64,000 nucleotides of DNA, taken from assembly GCA_028564675.1 (NCBI GenBank), contig JAOVVO010000046.1, positions 1 to 64,000 on the forward strand. Reading direction: 5' to 3'. Within the stretch, counting starts at the first letter, position 1. Every line of letters begins with the position of its first letter. The notes beneath the pieces are model-generated. The model was not told the origin of the DNA. It worked only from the letters and a program-made list of their open reading frames with translations, and ran no database searches. The position numbers and the translations under genes were made by a program. Positions 24,195-37,360 of this stretch are shown here, one piece after another. Source of the DNA: Onchocerca lupi. Lineage: Eukaryota > Nematoda > Chromadorea > Rhabditida > Onchocercidae.

Positions 24195-24836
24195 TTATTC
24201 GTGTTCATTTGTTTCTGTTAATTCGATTTTCTCATGGATCAATGCTTCTGGGTTGCGTTTTGCCTGTTTGGGAAGGAATCTCTCTGGATGTCGACTCATT
24301 TTAAGATATAAACGTTGCATGGCTAAATTACCCAGACGTTGCTTTGCTTTACACTCAGTGATAATATCCGGCTGGTCACCCACATCCCAACGAGTATGCA
24401 AAACAATTTGCAAATTAGTGAGTTCATTCTGAAAGAATAGAGCGATGATTATGGCTACGATAGCTGCTGTAAAGATTGGTAAGAGGAACATAGCAGCAAG
24501 CCAACCGAGTACGGCCCATTTTGCATCATAACTCATCTCAGCAACTCCATTGATGAACATCATCATGCGACGTTTAGTTTCAGTCATCATGCGACCAGCC
24601 TTTACCAATCTATTCGTGATGTGGAGGGAAGCATCGGTGATATTCTCGATGGTATCCGAACGGGCATTATCAATATCTAGAAATTGATTTCTGTCTGATA
24701 ACCATTGTTCTTCTTTTGCTTTTTGTTCGGAATCCGTCAATGCTTTTACAAATATATTGTTTGGTGATGGTACAGAATAGAAGAAAAGAAGAATGGCGAT
24801 AAAACTGAAAAATGTATTACAAGACATAATATTCAT
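24195..24836 (-). CDS. Unrecognised single-exon membrane protein, 213 residues
   Basis: I do not recognise a family. The uninterrupted 213-residue frame is by far the longest single open frame in the window and stands out where other genes average exons of 150 bases. Residues ~7-22 form a signal peptide or signal anchor (FFSFIAILLFFYSV). Residues ~25-103 are polar and charged, with an N-glycosylation sequon NIT at ~65. Residues ~106-135 form a strong transmembrane segment (AVLGWLAAMFLLPIFTAA and following). The C-terminal ~75 residues are basic and soluble (YLKMSRHPERFLPKQAKR). A spliced-leader-like acceptor (CTTTAG) lies about 20 bases upstream on the minus strand. Coding status rests on length and ordered architecture. 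It may be nematode-specific. Confidence 0.7.
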   Translation of the reverse strand: MNIMSCNTFFSFIAILLFFYSVPSPNNIFVKALTDSEQKAKEEQWLSDRNQFLDIDNARSDTIENITDASLHITNRLVKAGRMMTETKRRMMMFINGVAEMSYDAKWAVLGWLAAMFLLPIFTAAIVAIIIALFFQNELTNLQIVLHTRWDVGDQPDIITECKAKQRLGNLAMQRLYLKMSRHPERFLPKQAKRNPEALIHEKIELTETNEHE

Positions 24837-26205
24837 TCACAGATTTATCACTAAAGCGCAACAAAGTACCAAAATCTCTTTCTCAATTTCCGTAGTGTTA
24901 CGAATATAAACAAAACAGGTTAATAAAGTGTAAACCAACATCTTATAATTTCATTTTTATAGTAGAAGAGAAATTTGCATGTTTCTATCAAAAATTAAAA
25001 TTCTTTTTTCTGTATTTGATTTGATAGCTTCTAGAAATAGTTTGGAGAGCACTGAGTGTCACAAATTCTCCATGAAACAAGAAAGATAAAAACTATTAAT
25101 GATCATCAAAGGAAAGGAATGAAATACTGATAGACTGTAAAGAATTAGCGCAGTTCACAGCTGCTCATTTTAACCAAAATACATGTTGACAAGAAATGAA
25201 AGGTGAAGAAGTGGGGTCAATTCAGAGAGGAAAGGTCAAGTTTTTTCTAGAGAAAAGAAAGATGGAATGATAACGCGGATGAACCCTTCATCTTTCAAGA
25301 CACTTCTTAAATATAAGAGAAAAGGCATTTGAGAGTGCCTCAGACAGGTTAATATCCAAATTGCGAAATAATGCAATTTCTCTCGAATTAATTCACAGTC
25401 GGGGAAGGAGGTGTTGTGGGCGTTCGTTGTTGGTCCAGAGGTCATATTCAGAGGTCATTCAGATGCTTAGGGGATTAAATTGGTTGATCTTATTTCAGGC
25501 ATTTGCTAGCTTCAGTAATACTTGGACGTAGGCACGAGTTCGCTGCGTTACCGAGTCAAATACTTATGTGAAAAGAGAAAGAAGGGACCGTGCTTTGACT
25601 CGCTGCCTGCGTCACTTGTTCGTCTCACGAGTTACCCGTCAATTTCAACGTCTTTCTTTTTAGTATCATTTTTCGGATTTCATCCTATAAAGAGCCTAAA
25701 AATATTTATCGATCTTAAGAATCGTAGATGCAGTGCTTCTAAATTTGCGGTTCAATAATTAGTTATTCATTCCAGAAAATACTGTGCAGTTTTATCTTTA
25801 TTTTTGATTTTTCGAATGGGCAAATATTAGTGCTTTCAATAATGACATGAAACTATAAATATCTCGACCATTATCTTAGCTTCTTTCAAGAGATCTGATC
25901 CGATCATTTTTTTATCATTTATATATCTTGCAGTTGTGTCCATGATTTGGAGACAAGTTGCACTAGTATGTCGAAGAATTATAGCGAATTTGAAAAAAAT
26001 TTAGGATACGTATTTTTTTTCCTGAATGTTAATAAAATTTTATGAGTAGCTCTAGATCAGGTACGATCTATCTAATTCCACTATTATTTCAGCAAGCATT
26101 GAACGTTGAATGAGCATCTAGAAAGATTACTCGATATAAAGGAATAAGAGCAGAAGAATTTGTCAAATTTTATATACATAAGTATACTCTGATGCACTGA
26201 AAATC
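24837..26205. other. Divergent intergenic region, no gene seen
   Basis: About 1.4 kb between the head-to-head membrane protein and ArfGAP1 genes. An open frame near 25522-25758 has no recognisable domain and no splice partners. Promoters of both genes are expected here. Confidence 0.45.
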
Positions 26206-26216
26206 AGTCAACTATT

Positions 26217-29054
26217 ATGGCCAGTCCACAAACGCGACGTATCATCCAAGATATTCGAGCCGTTCCTGGAAATAATGTTAAATTTTTTTCAAGTTTTCAC
26301 AATAAAAAGAAACTTTTTTTTCCTCAGTTTTGGATCCAAAGTTTTTTTGCTCTTAATACTAGTTTATCCGACCATTATTTATCAGATCTGCTTTGAATGT
26401 GGCGCGAGTAATCCTCAGTGGGCCAGTGTGACATATGGAATTTGGCTATGTTTAGATTGTTCTGGTTTGCATCGCGGTTTGGGTGTACACATTAGGTTTG
26501 CTCATATTTTTATTTATGTTATTTAGTGTATATAAGCTTTTTTATCAATATTTATCATGATTATCTTTTTATTAAGCAACGAAATGTAGCAGTTCAAGAT
26601 AACAGGAATAAAATAATTTTTTTTTTTTTGACTAGCAACACAAACAAAAATATCTTTGTTTGCAGCTTTGTTAGGTCCACAACAATGGATAAGTGGAAGG
26701 ATAGTGAGCTAAGCAAAATGAAAGCAGGAGGCAATACAAAAGCATTAGAATTTTTAAAAAGTCAACCAGATTACAAATCAAACTGGTCACTTCAGGAACG
26801 ATATAATTCGAGAGCAGCTGCTCTTTTACGAGACAAGGTGTGATTTTTAGGAAAATTAACATATTAATTTAAATGGATATTCGAAAAATACTTTCAAGGA
26901 ATATATTTAATTTTTTATTTCAAGGTGTTAGCAGAATCAGAAAACCGTGAATGGTCAGTCGAAACATCGCCAGCAAGAAATTATTCTCCAAATACTTCAT
27001 TAAATCCACCATCTCATTCACAAATCAGTGGAAATAGCAGTTCAAATAGTTTATCAGCTTATTATGGAGGCAACGTAACTCAGATTGGAAGCGATTCATA
27101 TCATTTTGATTATGATAATTCGTAATTATCTTGATCTTTAAACAATTTCCTCTAATTTGTATCTATGAAATTTTACTACTCTTTAGTGATAGCTTTCTTC
27201 CTAAAGGTTTATCTTTCACTATGATTCACCTCACTGCAGTTCAAGCTGTAATTTTTTTCCAGTGGTTGAGCTTTTCGATGGGTCTTGAGAGGACTCATAT
27301 TTTAATTTTACATTTTCTTAATTTTTCAAATATAATTTCATTAAAAATTTCAGTGGAAATCGCTATCAAGGTTTTGGCAATGTTCAAATGAACAATAAGG
27401 ACCCATCCAATGAATTGCTGTCTGGTGCTTTGTCATCTCTTTCTGTGGTAAATTTTGGTAATTCAGTCCAGTTTATTTTATTTAACTACAGACATATTCT
27501 AAAAATTTTCGGGGATTTATTCTGAATACTATTGGTTATGTATATAGTTTTTCTGTATGTTATATATAATTTTTTCTAGACTCTACTTTTAGGGTTGGAA
27601 TATGCTAAGTAAAGGGGCAACAACCGCTGCTTTGTATGCCAAAGATATTAGCTCACAAGCAACAGCAAAAGCTACTGAGCTCAGTGAAAGTGTTAGTGAA
27701 ATGATACAGCCAATCTTTTTTTATTTCTTGATTAAATTTGGTAGTAATCGAAGCATTTCAACATTTGTAATTTTGTTATGATTTTAAACAAAATCGTTAC
27801 GATTGTCACATAAAGAATTATTGATGTAGTTTATTATTGCTTAAATTATCATATTCATATTACCTAAATTCAGGTTCGAGATGGGACACTGTTGAATAAA
27901 CCAGGCCTAGGAGGTTTGGCGCAAAAAGCTACTGAAATAGGGTCCAAATCTTGGACGGGAATATCAAATTTTATTAAAAGTCCATCTTTGCAAGGTTTTG
28001 TTGTGCCCGGAAAAAGGTTATCAACTTTTGATTTTTATTGTTCGATTTATTTTATTCCAAAAATTCTTTCTGTGTGGAAACTTTTGCTCCAGAAAATTTT
28101 TGCTATCGATAAAATATTATAGGAGATTTTTTTGTAGTCGTTGAACAACTCATAAATCAGTTTTTTAGCTAAGATTCAGTGCATTGAAACTTCATTTTTT
28201 TAGTGATTATGAAGACTTAGCTACACCGAACAATCAAGAGAATAGATTTTTTGAACAGAAAGCAAGCAATTATCAAACATGCAGGTAGATGTTTTTTTAT
28301 TTTATAACGAAGTTCTCGGATATGGCATCATTTTATTCTTGTCTAAACTTGATAATGATCAGAATATATTTGGAACATTTTAGAAATAATTCAACTGAAC
28401 ATCAAAATGACCATCCAAAATTTCCCGTCACATCTGATTCTGTCAATTATGGTTAGTTAATTTTCTAATTTTTCCTTTCTTGTAGTTGTATTTTATCCAA
28501 GTCATGTCTGTGTCACATTATAACTATCGATTTTGTTGAATTTTCAGAAATAATTCAAAAATATCTTGGAAATAATAAGAATACAGCATAATCACAATTT
28601 AAGCTTTATTTCTCAAGTATAATATGAGATTAGTAGTATTCAAATACTTAGAAATTATTTTTTCCTTTTAAACTACATCTTTTCACAATTTAATAGGCCC
28701 GCATTTAGGTAGTTCGATTCAGGTAAGTTCGATAACAGATTCAAAGCAATCTAGCAACAAGATATCAGCGATGGCCAAAAGAGAGGTCTGCATTTGCATT
28801 ATTAACAAAATTTTATTAATATTTCAGAAGATTTTATGTACACTTGTGATTTCTCGCAATAATCTTCATTTTAGCAAACTCCCCCACTGATCGATTTTTC
28901 TTTGGATGACAACAAAATGGTCACAAATGAAGCGATGATTACGGCTCGCGTACAAGAAGATCCAATTAAGATAACTAAAGCCACGATAAACAGTAAAAAA
29001 GCAGCACCAAAAAAAGATTGGGACGATGATGCTTGGGAATTGCTGAATCAGTAA
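26217..29054 (+). CDS. arfgap1: ArfGAP1-type ADP-ribosylation factor GTPase-activating protein
   Basis: Stimulates GTP hydrolysis by Arf on Golgi membranes and so controls COPI coat cycles. Eleven exons: 26217-26276, 26386-26495, 26666-26837, 26925-27121, 27354-27447, 27593-27691, 27874-28016, 28204-28284, 28384-28451, 28697-28785 and 28875-29054. They join in frame to 430 residues, close to the usual ArfGAP1 length. The ArfGAP zinc finger is intact: C22-x2-C25-x16-C42-x2-C45, followed by the arginine finger R50 (HRGLGVH). FVRSTTMDKWKD and KAGGN follow. The middle has curvature-sensing, ALPS-like Ser/Gly/Thr helices (GWNMLSKGATTAALYAKDIS). The C-terminus ends in DWDDDAWELLNQ, a coatomer-binding-like acidic-tryptophan tail. 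All introns are GT-AG. Confidence 0.93.
28548..28558 (+). repeat. Decoy copy of an ArfGAP1 exon start inside the next intron
   Basis: The 11 bases AAATAATTCAA directly after the exon 9 acceptor (28384-28394) recur directly after another TTTTCAG at 28548-28558 within intron 9. The second copy runs into a stop in the needed frame, so it is not a real exon here. Confidence 0.6.
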
Positions 29055-32000
29055 TTTAATTGCTTTTTGAAAATGATTTCAGAACTGATTATTCAATTAT
29101 TTAGAGGAAGCAAAATGTTACGTTAATTGTAGTCATTGTTTTCTTTCCTTTTATAAAATGTCCATTTCTTCCTGAAGAATGAAATAATATACAATAGTAA
29201 ATGAAATGAAATGTTAGAATTACTTTATTTTGCCGGAGCAGATTCTTTACATAGTCTTGGGCACTAATAATATCATGAAGGTAAAGAAATTATTTAGTAT
29301 AGTTTTTTTTTTCTTTTTTTTTTTTTTGAGATTATCGGGAACATGGCTATGAATTTGACTTGGTTCTCAACTATTTTAGATTAGTTTTTTTCCAGTTCTT
29401 GAGATCTTTTCTTGATGAAATATTTTGAAATCATTTCATGCCATCTAAAATCTAGCCACCTATTATCTGCTTGGAACCTTTTTTTACAGACTAGTTCAGT
29501 ACTTATTGGAATAAAAAATTTATTTTTTTGAGTGTTTTTATTTATATTTTTATTATGATTTTCGTAAATGAGTTTATGTAGTCTTTCTGTATGACATGTA
29601 ATCGAGTTATGAGTGGAAGAGAACATTACAAATCGAACTGAAGTCCTCGCAATTTATTATTTCGATTGTGTAAACTGTTTCATTGATATTTTGTGATCGC
29701 TTTTTCATTTGATTTTTCTTGATATTTTGTGTAACATTTTTAATTTCGATATCTTAATATCATTTACATTATTCTTCCTAGTATTAGATTCCTGGCATCA
29801 TTCTTCAAGAGAATTTGTTTTCGTTCTGTTATGTTAAAAAAAGAATTGTAAATATTAAATATTTCTGTTGTTTTGCATACGTATGTTCGCTTCTTTCTCG
29901 TTTATCTGTGATGTGTTGTGTTACTTTTTTTTGGCATCATAGCTGCTCATTTAGCGTATTCCGTGCTGATTCTTTCTAAATGATAAAACTTATCTTTCAT
30001 TCAGTTGTTCACTTTAATATTGTTACTGTCAGAGAATGCAAACTCTTTCATCACATTCTACAGAAAAATTAGAGGAATTCACATGCGGAAATGCTGGCTT
30101 TTTGCCATCAACACGACTCCAAGATTATTCTCCGATTCACCTCGCTTTCATGTTTTATTATGATCATATCACCAAGTTACACAGTTTTCCCTAGAAATCA
30201 ATCCGCTGATTGGATTGTAATGAAATAATGCATTAAATGATACAGCTTATATCATCGCATTCGGATGTTTGCTCTACAGATATTTTTTGCATAGGAAATG
30301 GATCAGATGTGCTTAAAATTTATATTTTAAATTGAATTGAAATACTGTACTATAAATAATAGTCGCAAATCCCAAGATTAATTTGATGACGAAAATATCG
30401 TTAGAGATAATGTACAATGATCAGTAAAAGGTTAGTATAATTTCAATGAGCGCTACTGACTTGCAAAAATTTAAAATATTTTATAATGCTTGAAGCAAAC
30501 TATGGAACTAATCTGCAATGATTCCCTCAGTTTGTTGTTGTCTGTCTCATTTGGACAAGTATGGATTTTTCTAAAACTTATCATCAGGATTAATAACTGA
30601 AGTTGGAATATCGCCTTTCAAGTTTCGCTTTTTCGTCATGCTAGTCAATCTTGATCTCGTTGTATCGTTTTGTAAAATTATTGAATTGAATGGTACATCG
30701 ACTCTTGTTTTCTTTATTCCAGCCCTTTGGTGTAATAATTATCAAAAAACATTCACTATTTTACTGTTTTTTCAACTATTTTCTTATCATAGCAATACTA
30801 AGAATATAAATTTCCTTACTGAATTTTTAGCTTCAGATTTTCACCATTGAGGTTGTATTTGTATGGATCAAAAATGATGGGAAAAGAGTCATCAGGTTCT
30901 TCAATCAGCTTTTGCTAAGAAAAGGTAGATTTTTGTCCCTATCCTTTCATACTATGAAACTGACATCACTCATATTTTTTCCCCTGATTCATCAAGGATG
31001 AAGTTTCCTAGACATATTTTATAGGTTTTGGATCAAAATGTGTGGAGCGATCTATTTTGAATAGTTTGACTATTGGAATTATAGTTTTATCATGATTACG
31101 ATTTATTTTTTTGATTTGAAAATATTTCGGATGAAATTCGAAGAATTCATGATATTTTGAACACCGTAAAGGAGCACCGGTTTGAAATTCGATTACTTAA
31201 AAAATATTTTTACAAATAAAGACAATATGGTCGTGATAATCAAAATAAGAAGATTCTGAGGCGTCAAAAATCTCTATATTTCGAATGGTATATATTGAAA
31301 AGTTCTTAGTAGTATGAAAATTTTATGCAAAAAAAGTGGCAGTGCTCAAAAATTTTTTGTAATTAGTAACATCTAAAAAACTGAAAAATCAATATAAAAA
31401 AGTTAAGACATCTTTTTTTTAGAATAAATTTTATGTTTCGATTATTTATTTCGTGTAGCATTGTGTTGTTGCTTGCTTTATCATTTCACTTTCGATCAGA
31501 AATTCCTTTCAATTAAAATCAAAAATACTACAGAAAGTAGCGGATAAAGTCAAACTCTCTAAAGAATTCGGCAGAAGAAAAAGATTATCACATTACTTCA
31601 TACAAATGTAATCAAATACCGTGGGAAATGATAAGGAGTATCAAGGGACTTGGAAATGCAGAATTGATGCAGCATTTTTAGTTGGTTAGAGATATTTTGA
31701 CGGTCAATTCTTCTTGGATGTGTTTGTTCCTAGAATTTCTTTAATGTCCTTTAGGATATCATCACAATTTGTTTCAAAGCTCGCAGAGCTACAGCTGCAT
31801 CTGTTCTTTCTCTCAACATTTGTTTTTATTCTAGTTGCTTGCTGTAATATTCTCTTTTGCCTAAAAATCAAAAAATTACTTTTCCAAGTTATTATCTGTC
31901 GGAATTTTTGCTTTTTTTGCTGTTCATTTTTTCATAAATATTGAAACGACTATAGGTCTTTTCCTAAAATATATATATAGCCAAGTAGGAAGCTAATGTG

Positions 32001-35000
32001 ATTAAATTTTTTGCTTCTTTTTTACTATGCATTGTTTTACTTTTGTTATTGTGCCTAATTTTCATTTGCATATTACGAAAAGAAATTGAGGGAATAGATC
32101 ATCTCTAAGTATTCAAAACTAATTGACAGCACTGCAAAGAATACGAAGGATTCAAAATTTTTAAAGAATTTCACTTTTTACCTTTTGATGAATTCTTCAC
32201 GTTCAAAAGAATATTTATGCTCTGGAGATTGTTTGTTGAGATTTCTTACGAAGTTTCTTTAATTTCTGAATATATTTTTGGTCAATTTCTTATCAGAAAA
32301 CGCACCGCTGTCGTTCAATTGAGTCATAACGATGATATTATATTTTGCCATTACATGCTATAACATTTTATCATAAATCAGCAACTAAGGAAGTCTCTTA
32401 TCTTTAAGCTGAGTGATAAGTAGAGAAATATTCTGCTGTTTCATCCATATACGAAATTTTTTGATTAATTTGGCAATATTGAAATTTCTGCTTTAGCGAA
32501 GAAAAATCAAAAAAACTGAAGTCAATCAAAAAAAACTCGAGAAGCTCGCTAAAATCGTCCCGAAAAAAGTGATGAGTGAACAACAAGAATGGAAAATTAA
32601 CCGATTGACTATTTGTGATCATCACTTATCTTTCGTATCAATTAGTTCATTTAAAATTTTTAATGATAATTCTGCCGTAAAAATTGCCATAAGCAAAACA
32701 GGTCAAAAATCATTTTTCATATCGAAAAGTGCTTAGAAGTCTTAAACGTCTTAAACGATAATCCAAGCAACGCTGGTGATATAAATGATAACGCTAGTTC
32801 AAATTTTCTAAATTTTTAAAACGATAAAAAATTTCTCATCAAAAGAAACAAAAGAAGAGCCAGACAGAAATAGAAGGAAGGAATACATCCCAAATATATT
32901 CCTTATCACTAGTTAATGATGTTAGTCTGTAAAGAACAGCCAGATTTTTAGAAATGGAAAAGATAAGAAAAAAGACTACTAATTAACTACTAATTAGTTA
33001 AAGAAAAGTTGAAGATCTGTACTTTTTTATTTCCTTAATGAATTTCAAAATGTATCTCCAAGTTACTGTGTCATAATTTTTTATTGACAAGACTAGGCAA
33101 GCTGTTTCAAGCAGATATACTTGTTAACTTCTTCTACTCCATGATTTTATCAGTAATATCCCTTTCCCTCAAGCAAGCAGTCGTTCTATTTTTTTTCGAT
33201 TTTTTACTGATTTTGATTTTTTATAATGATTTATATAGTTTTTCTGTAACGATTTTCGATGTTGATTTTCATGTTTTTGCTTGTAATATCTGATATCACA
33301 AAGGTATTTTCTTGTAGAAGCAAACTTTTTTTGATTATTCTTTTCAAAATAAATGGATTGCACCACTGTAGCAGTTAAATAATTGATAATACAAAAAATA
33401 AATGCATTCTATGAATCATTCAGTTGGAATGATTGATTTTTTATTCGTATGGAAATGTTAACGACAAAGTTATGGAAATTTCAAAACAATGGAATTTTGA
33501 ATCTCATTTAAAATAAAATATATATATATTAGTACTAAATCATTATCCTTCTGATATTATCTTATCACTTTCGACAAGTTAATGTTGCGCTTTTTCAGTC
33601 CAGCTCATATGTTCGTGTTATTATTGTTGACGATTCCAAAAAATATTTCCCCTGAATGTTTATCAAAAAATGGGAACTAAAAAATTTTGGATCCGAAAGG
33701 ATTCGGAAAATATTACAACCAATAGATAATGCAAAATGTATTAGTATTTATTAAGTGAAATAAATATGAATGTTGACCAACCAACTATTGATAACATCGG
33801 TTATGAAATAAAAATTAAAGAAAATTTCTGTAATGCTTTTTCAAAAAATTACTTTCTACAAAATATTAATAAAAGTTTCATTTTCATCAATTTCATTGTT
33901 TCCATAAATCTATTTTGACGATTCTAAAATAACTTTTCTGATTTAATTAATATTAATATATGATACTAATATGATACGACTCATTCTTAAAATATAGATT
34001 TCACTATTGATTTTATATTAATTAATCACCTTCGGATTCTTTGTAATGATACTCTAATCAGCATTTCTAATCGCTATGGACTTTCTCTCATTATTTTTTG
34101 GCAATCACAGGCATATAGTGCTTTTCAGAACTTAATGCTCTAATGTAATTAGAGCATTTTTGTAGAAAGTAAATGTAATTAATATTTACTACCACAGAGC
34201 AATTTTTTGCTAAGATTCAGCCACAATAAATCACAAAGGCGAGCCAGAAAATATCCATGCCAAATCAACTACTTTATTCGGTAACTAGCTCGGAATAAAA
34301 ACTGTTATAAATACAGAATCCTACCTTCTTCACCTCTCATATCTTTGAACATAGTAGATATGACACTACTTCATTACACCTATCACTAATTACATTTAAA
34401 TACGTCCTTCAAACACATCCAGTTAATGCCATTTCCTTCCGCCTAATCAATTCCTGAGTAATCCCAAGTGTTATCTGGATAATTTAGATTGCTAGAGTTC
34501 TTGAAATAAAAAACTCCAATAATCTTTTTATTCATAAAGATGATCCAGATTAAAGCCCAGAAGCAGACAACCTGGCGTAATGATGCATTTAATTTGTTGC
34601 AATGAAAATGAAATTACAAGACGAAAAACTAATTTCTCCAATTTAAAACGGACTGCTTTAGATTATTTGATGATAATATACTTGACACAACAAAAACACG
34701 GTAAAAATATTCTGGAATATGAAGAAAATTGAAAAACAGTGGAATGCAAATGTGCATTAGGCAAAATGAATGTTTTTGAAAAGACCGATATATTTTGTGA
34801 AATAATATTAAGAAAATAAGTACATACAGTACGGATCCACGAATGAAACAAAAATGAAAATTCGATATGCACTCGTTTCGAATAAGAAAATAATCGGAAA
34901 AACGAAAATGGCCATGACAGTAATCGATTTCTAAGTCAAAATAAATTAAAAAAAAAAAAAAAAAACTTTTCTAGAAATTTTAACATTTCTTAGGATTTCA

Positions 35001-35119
35001 GATGCAGCCATTTAACAATAATTTCAGGATTTTAAAAAGAAAAATAATATAAATTACATTAGATAAATGAAATCTTGAAAAAAGCATATTATGAATAAAA
35101 ATCATAATTATGGTCAGTC
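29055..35119. other. 6 kb convergent gap between ArfGAP1 and EXC-4 genes, no gene seen
   Basis: Very AT-rich and without any exon I could support on either strand. Open frames within it are short, low in information and lack splice partners. A perfect 11-bp hairpin lies at 34134-34158, and a poly-A run of about 18 lies near 34948-34965. The ends should hold the 3' UTRs of the two converging genes. Confidence 0.5.
34134..34158. repeat. Perfect 11-bp inverted repeat with 3-base loop
   Basis: AATGCTCTAAT, loop GTA, ATTAGAGCATT. It is isolated in the gap and not next to a known gene end. It could be a chance palindrome or a small hairpin; the stem is too short for a microRNA precursor. Confidence 0.85.
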
Positions 35120-37360
35120 TCAGTTTTCATCCAACTTGAGTCGACGAATATCTTGCAAGACACTTTCAGGAATTGTGTGAGTTTTGGTTGGAACTTGCAG
35201 TGATTCGCGCTGATTCGTAACTAAACTAAGCTGCTCCTAAAAAAGATGAATTCAAAAAATATTTTTAACCAACCAATGTTTTATCATTGTAAAACATAAA
35301 ACAATATTGTTAATTCTACATGAATGTGACATCATAATTATTGATTTCCAAATCTACTTTCTGAGACCGAAACAAATTGTTTATTAGAACATCCAAGCTT
35401 TTTTTGTCTTATCACCTATCTAGCTTTTTCTGACTGGTTACTAAGTGATTAAACATTTAAATCTTTTAACTGAACAGAAATTCTCCAATCAAGACATATA
35501 CATATTATACCTTATAGTGATGAAGAATATCTTGATCTGCTGGACAACTTTCGATAAAAGCAGCGGTACGGTATGCATTCAGCACATAGTTCCAAAGATA
35601 GGTTAGATTCAGCGGAATGTCAAAACCGAGCAGACGCTGTCCAACGATTCGAATGTGATGAAGACGAGGCATAAGTTCGCAGTCGTACTCCGTCATACTT
35701 TGTCCCAGAAGATATCGTGAGTTTCGCTCACTCAGAAGCTGAAAATCGATAATATTAAAGTTTCATTATTTATATACCATTTTGAAAATTGATTTAGAAA
35801 GGAAGAATAGTGAATTAATTAAAAAATTCATCACTTGATCAATGTTTGACAGCTGTTCAACAAGTTTATTATATGATGCTTTTTGCTGTGGTGGAAGCGA
35901 ATCCAATGGTGTCGGTGATGATCCTTTTCGTTCCCTGTCATGCTCACTTTTGGATCGCAAAAAGATTTTGAAATTCTGTAAAATGACTTTATTTAAACAA
36001 AAAATAATATAAAGGCATAATTTTTATTTCAACAGGATAACATATGATTACCATCAAAATTTCTAGTACAAAAAGTAATGTGGACTAATTCAGTCAATCC
36101 ATGATTGATTTTCTGAAACAAGGGTTTCAGTTAAAATAGTTTAATCCATATGTTTACATTCTTATCAAAAACTTCTGCAACAGGAAGAAAAACGACCAGC
36201 AAATGAATCCAGAATTTCGTAGAAATAAATACTGAATTGTTTTTTGATTAATACCATAGAATAAAACTAAAAAAAAATAATACTAATAAGCCGAAATTTC
36301 TTTTTTGGACTATTAATTTACATCTGATACCCAATTTTGCAAATAAAAAAATTATCTGGGAAACTAATAAAGACTTACTCTGTACAAACTTTCAATTCGT
36401 TTCTCTACCACTGGGTCTTTCTCAAACAATGGCACATTGAACTCCTTCGCTAAATGAAAAATGCGTCCTTCGATTTCACGATTATCAGTATAAGTTGCAT
36501 TTCTCAAACAGAAAAAATGTAGAAGTAATAAAATTTCGAGTTTGCAGCAATTGAAATACAAAGGACTTCTCTACAATTCGAACTAGATCATCCTTTATTA
36601 AACAGGATCTAAGATATCATTAATGAAATTTGCAGTATATAAACAAAAAAAGTCAAAAAAGACACGAACTTATTTTCCACCATAATTGGTGGTTGAGCTC
36701 CGAGAAAACTCTTTTTGAATGCTTCAGAATTGATGTTTACTGTCTTCACTTCAACTCGAACAACGCCAATCTCATAAAGTGCATAAAGTTCCATCCAAAA
36801 TTCCTGACAAAACAAGCATGCACCAATGCGCCGATTTTCGATTCCCGAAGCCTGAAAATTTAATTTATAATCTATATGAGGGTTACATATTTCTGGAGTT
36901 AATTTTTTTCCTAAACCACTATTCATCACAAATAAAAAAGATCTTTCACAACATGCCAAAAAGCTTATTAAAAAATCTTTTCCAGATGATTAAAGTAATT
37001 GATCCATTAAAGTTAAAGTGAAGTAAATTAGGAGATAATGTAGAGTCGTATCTTTCGTTAAGATACGTTAAACTTTACTAATTTTCTTTACTTCTAATTC
37101 AAGCTATTTAAATTTTTATTCCGGTAATTCATAATAACTAAAATTTTAAAAATTTCCAAACATAGAAATAAGGGATGGAACAAAAACCGAACAGTATTAG
37201 AATCAGAATAAAGTCTAACATATAATAATAGAAAGCTCAAAGCTACTTATCAATATATTAAGCTGAGTCTACTTACTTTGACATAAAGCTCTAGAAGTGG
37301 TTTCTGACCAGTACCAATTTGATCGCCATTTATTTGCTGCATCTGATAATCATCCGCCAT
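35120..37360 (-). CDS. exc-4: EXC-4, chloride intracellular channel (CLIC) family protein
   Basis: CLIC proteins have a glutathione-transferase fold and can associate with membranes. In C. elegans EXC-4 maintains the lumen of the excretory canal. Six minus-strand exons, 37360-37277, 36851-36670, 36502-36379, 35975-35835, 35738-35511 and 35236-35120, join in frame to 291 residues, almost the same as C. elegans EXC-4. Conserved blocks include LLELYVKASGI, the membrane-inserting helix CLFCQEFWMELYALYEIG (~40-57), FLGAQPPIM, TYTDNREIEGRIFHLAKEFN, EQLSNIDQ, MTEYDCELMPRLHHIRI, AYRTAAFIESCPADQDI and TKTHTIPE. Residues 40-43 read CLFC, a glutaredoxin-like CxxC. Exon phases agree at all five junctions and all introns are GT-AG. 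Confidence 0.96.

Noticed and set aside
25522..25758. 78-codon frame in the divergent spacer before ArfGAP1
   Set aside because: No ATG with good context, no matching splice sites and no recognisable content.
27131..27391. Extra ArfGAP1 exon (SDSFLPKG region)
   Set aside because: An acceptor and donor exist, but including it breaks the phase; direct joining of 27121 to 27354 gives YDNSGNRYQGFG, which fits the family.
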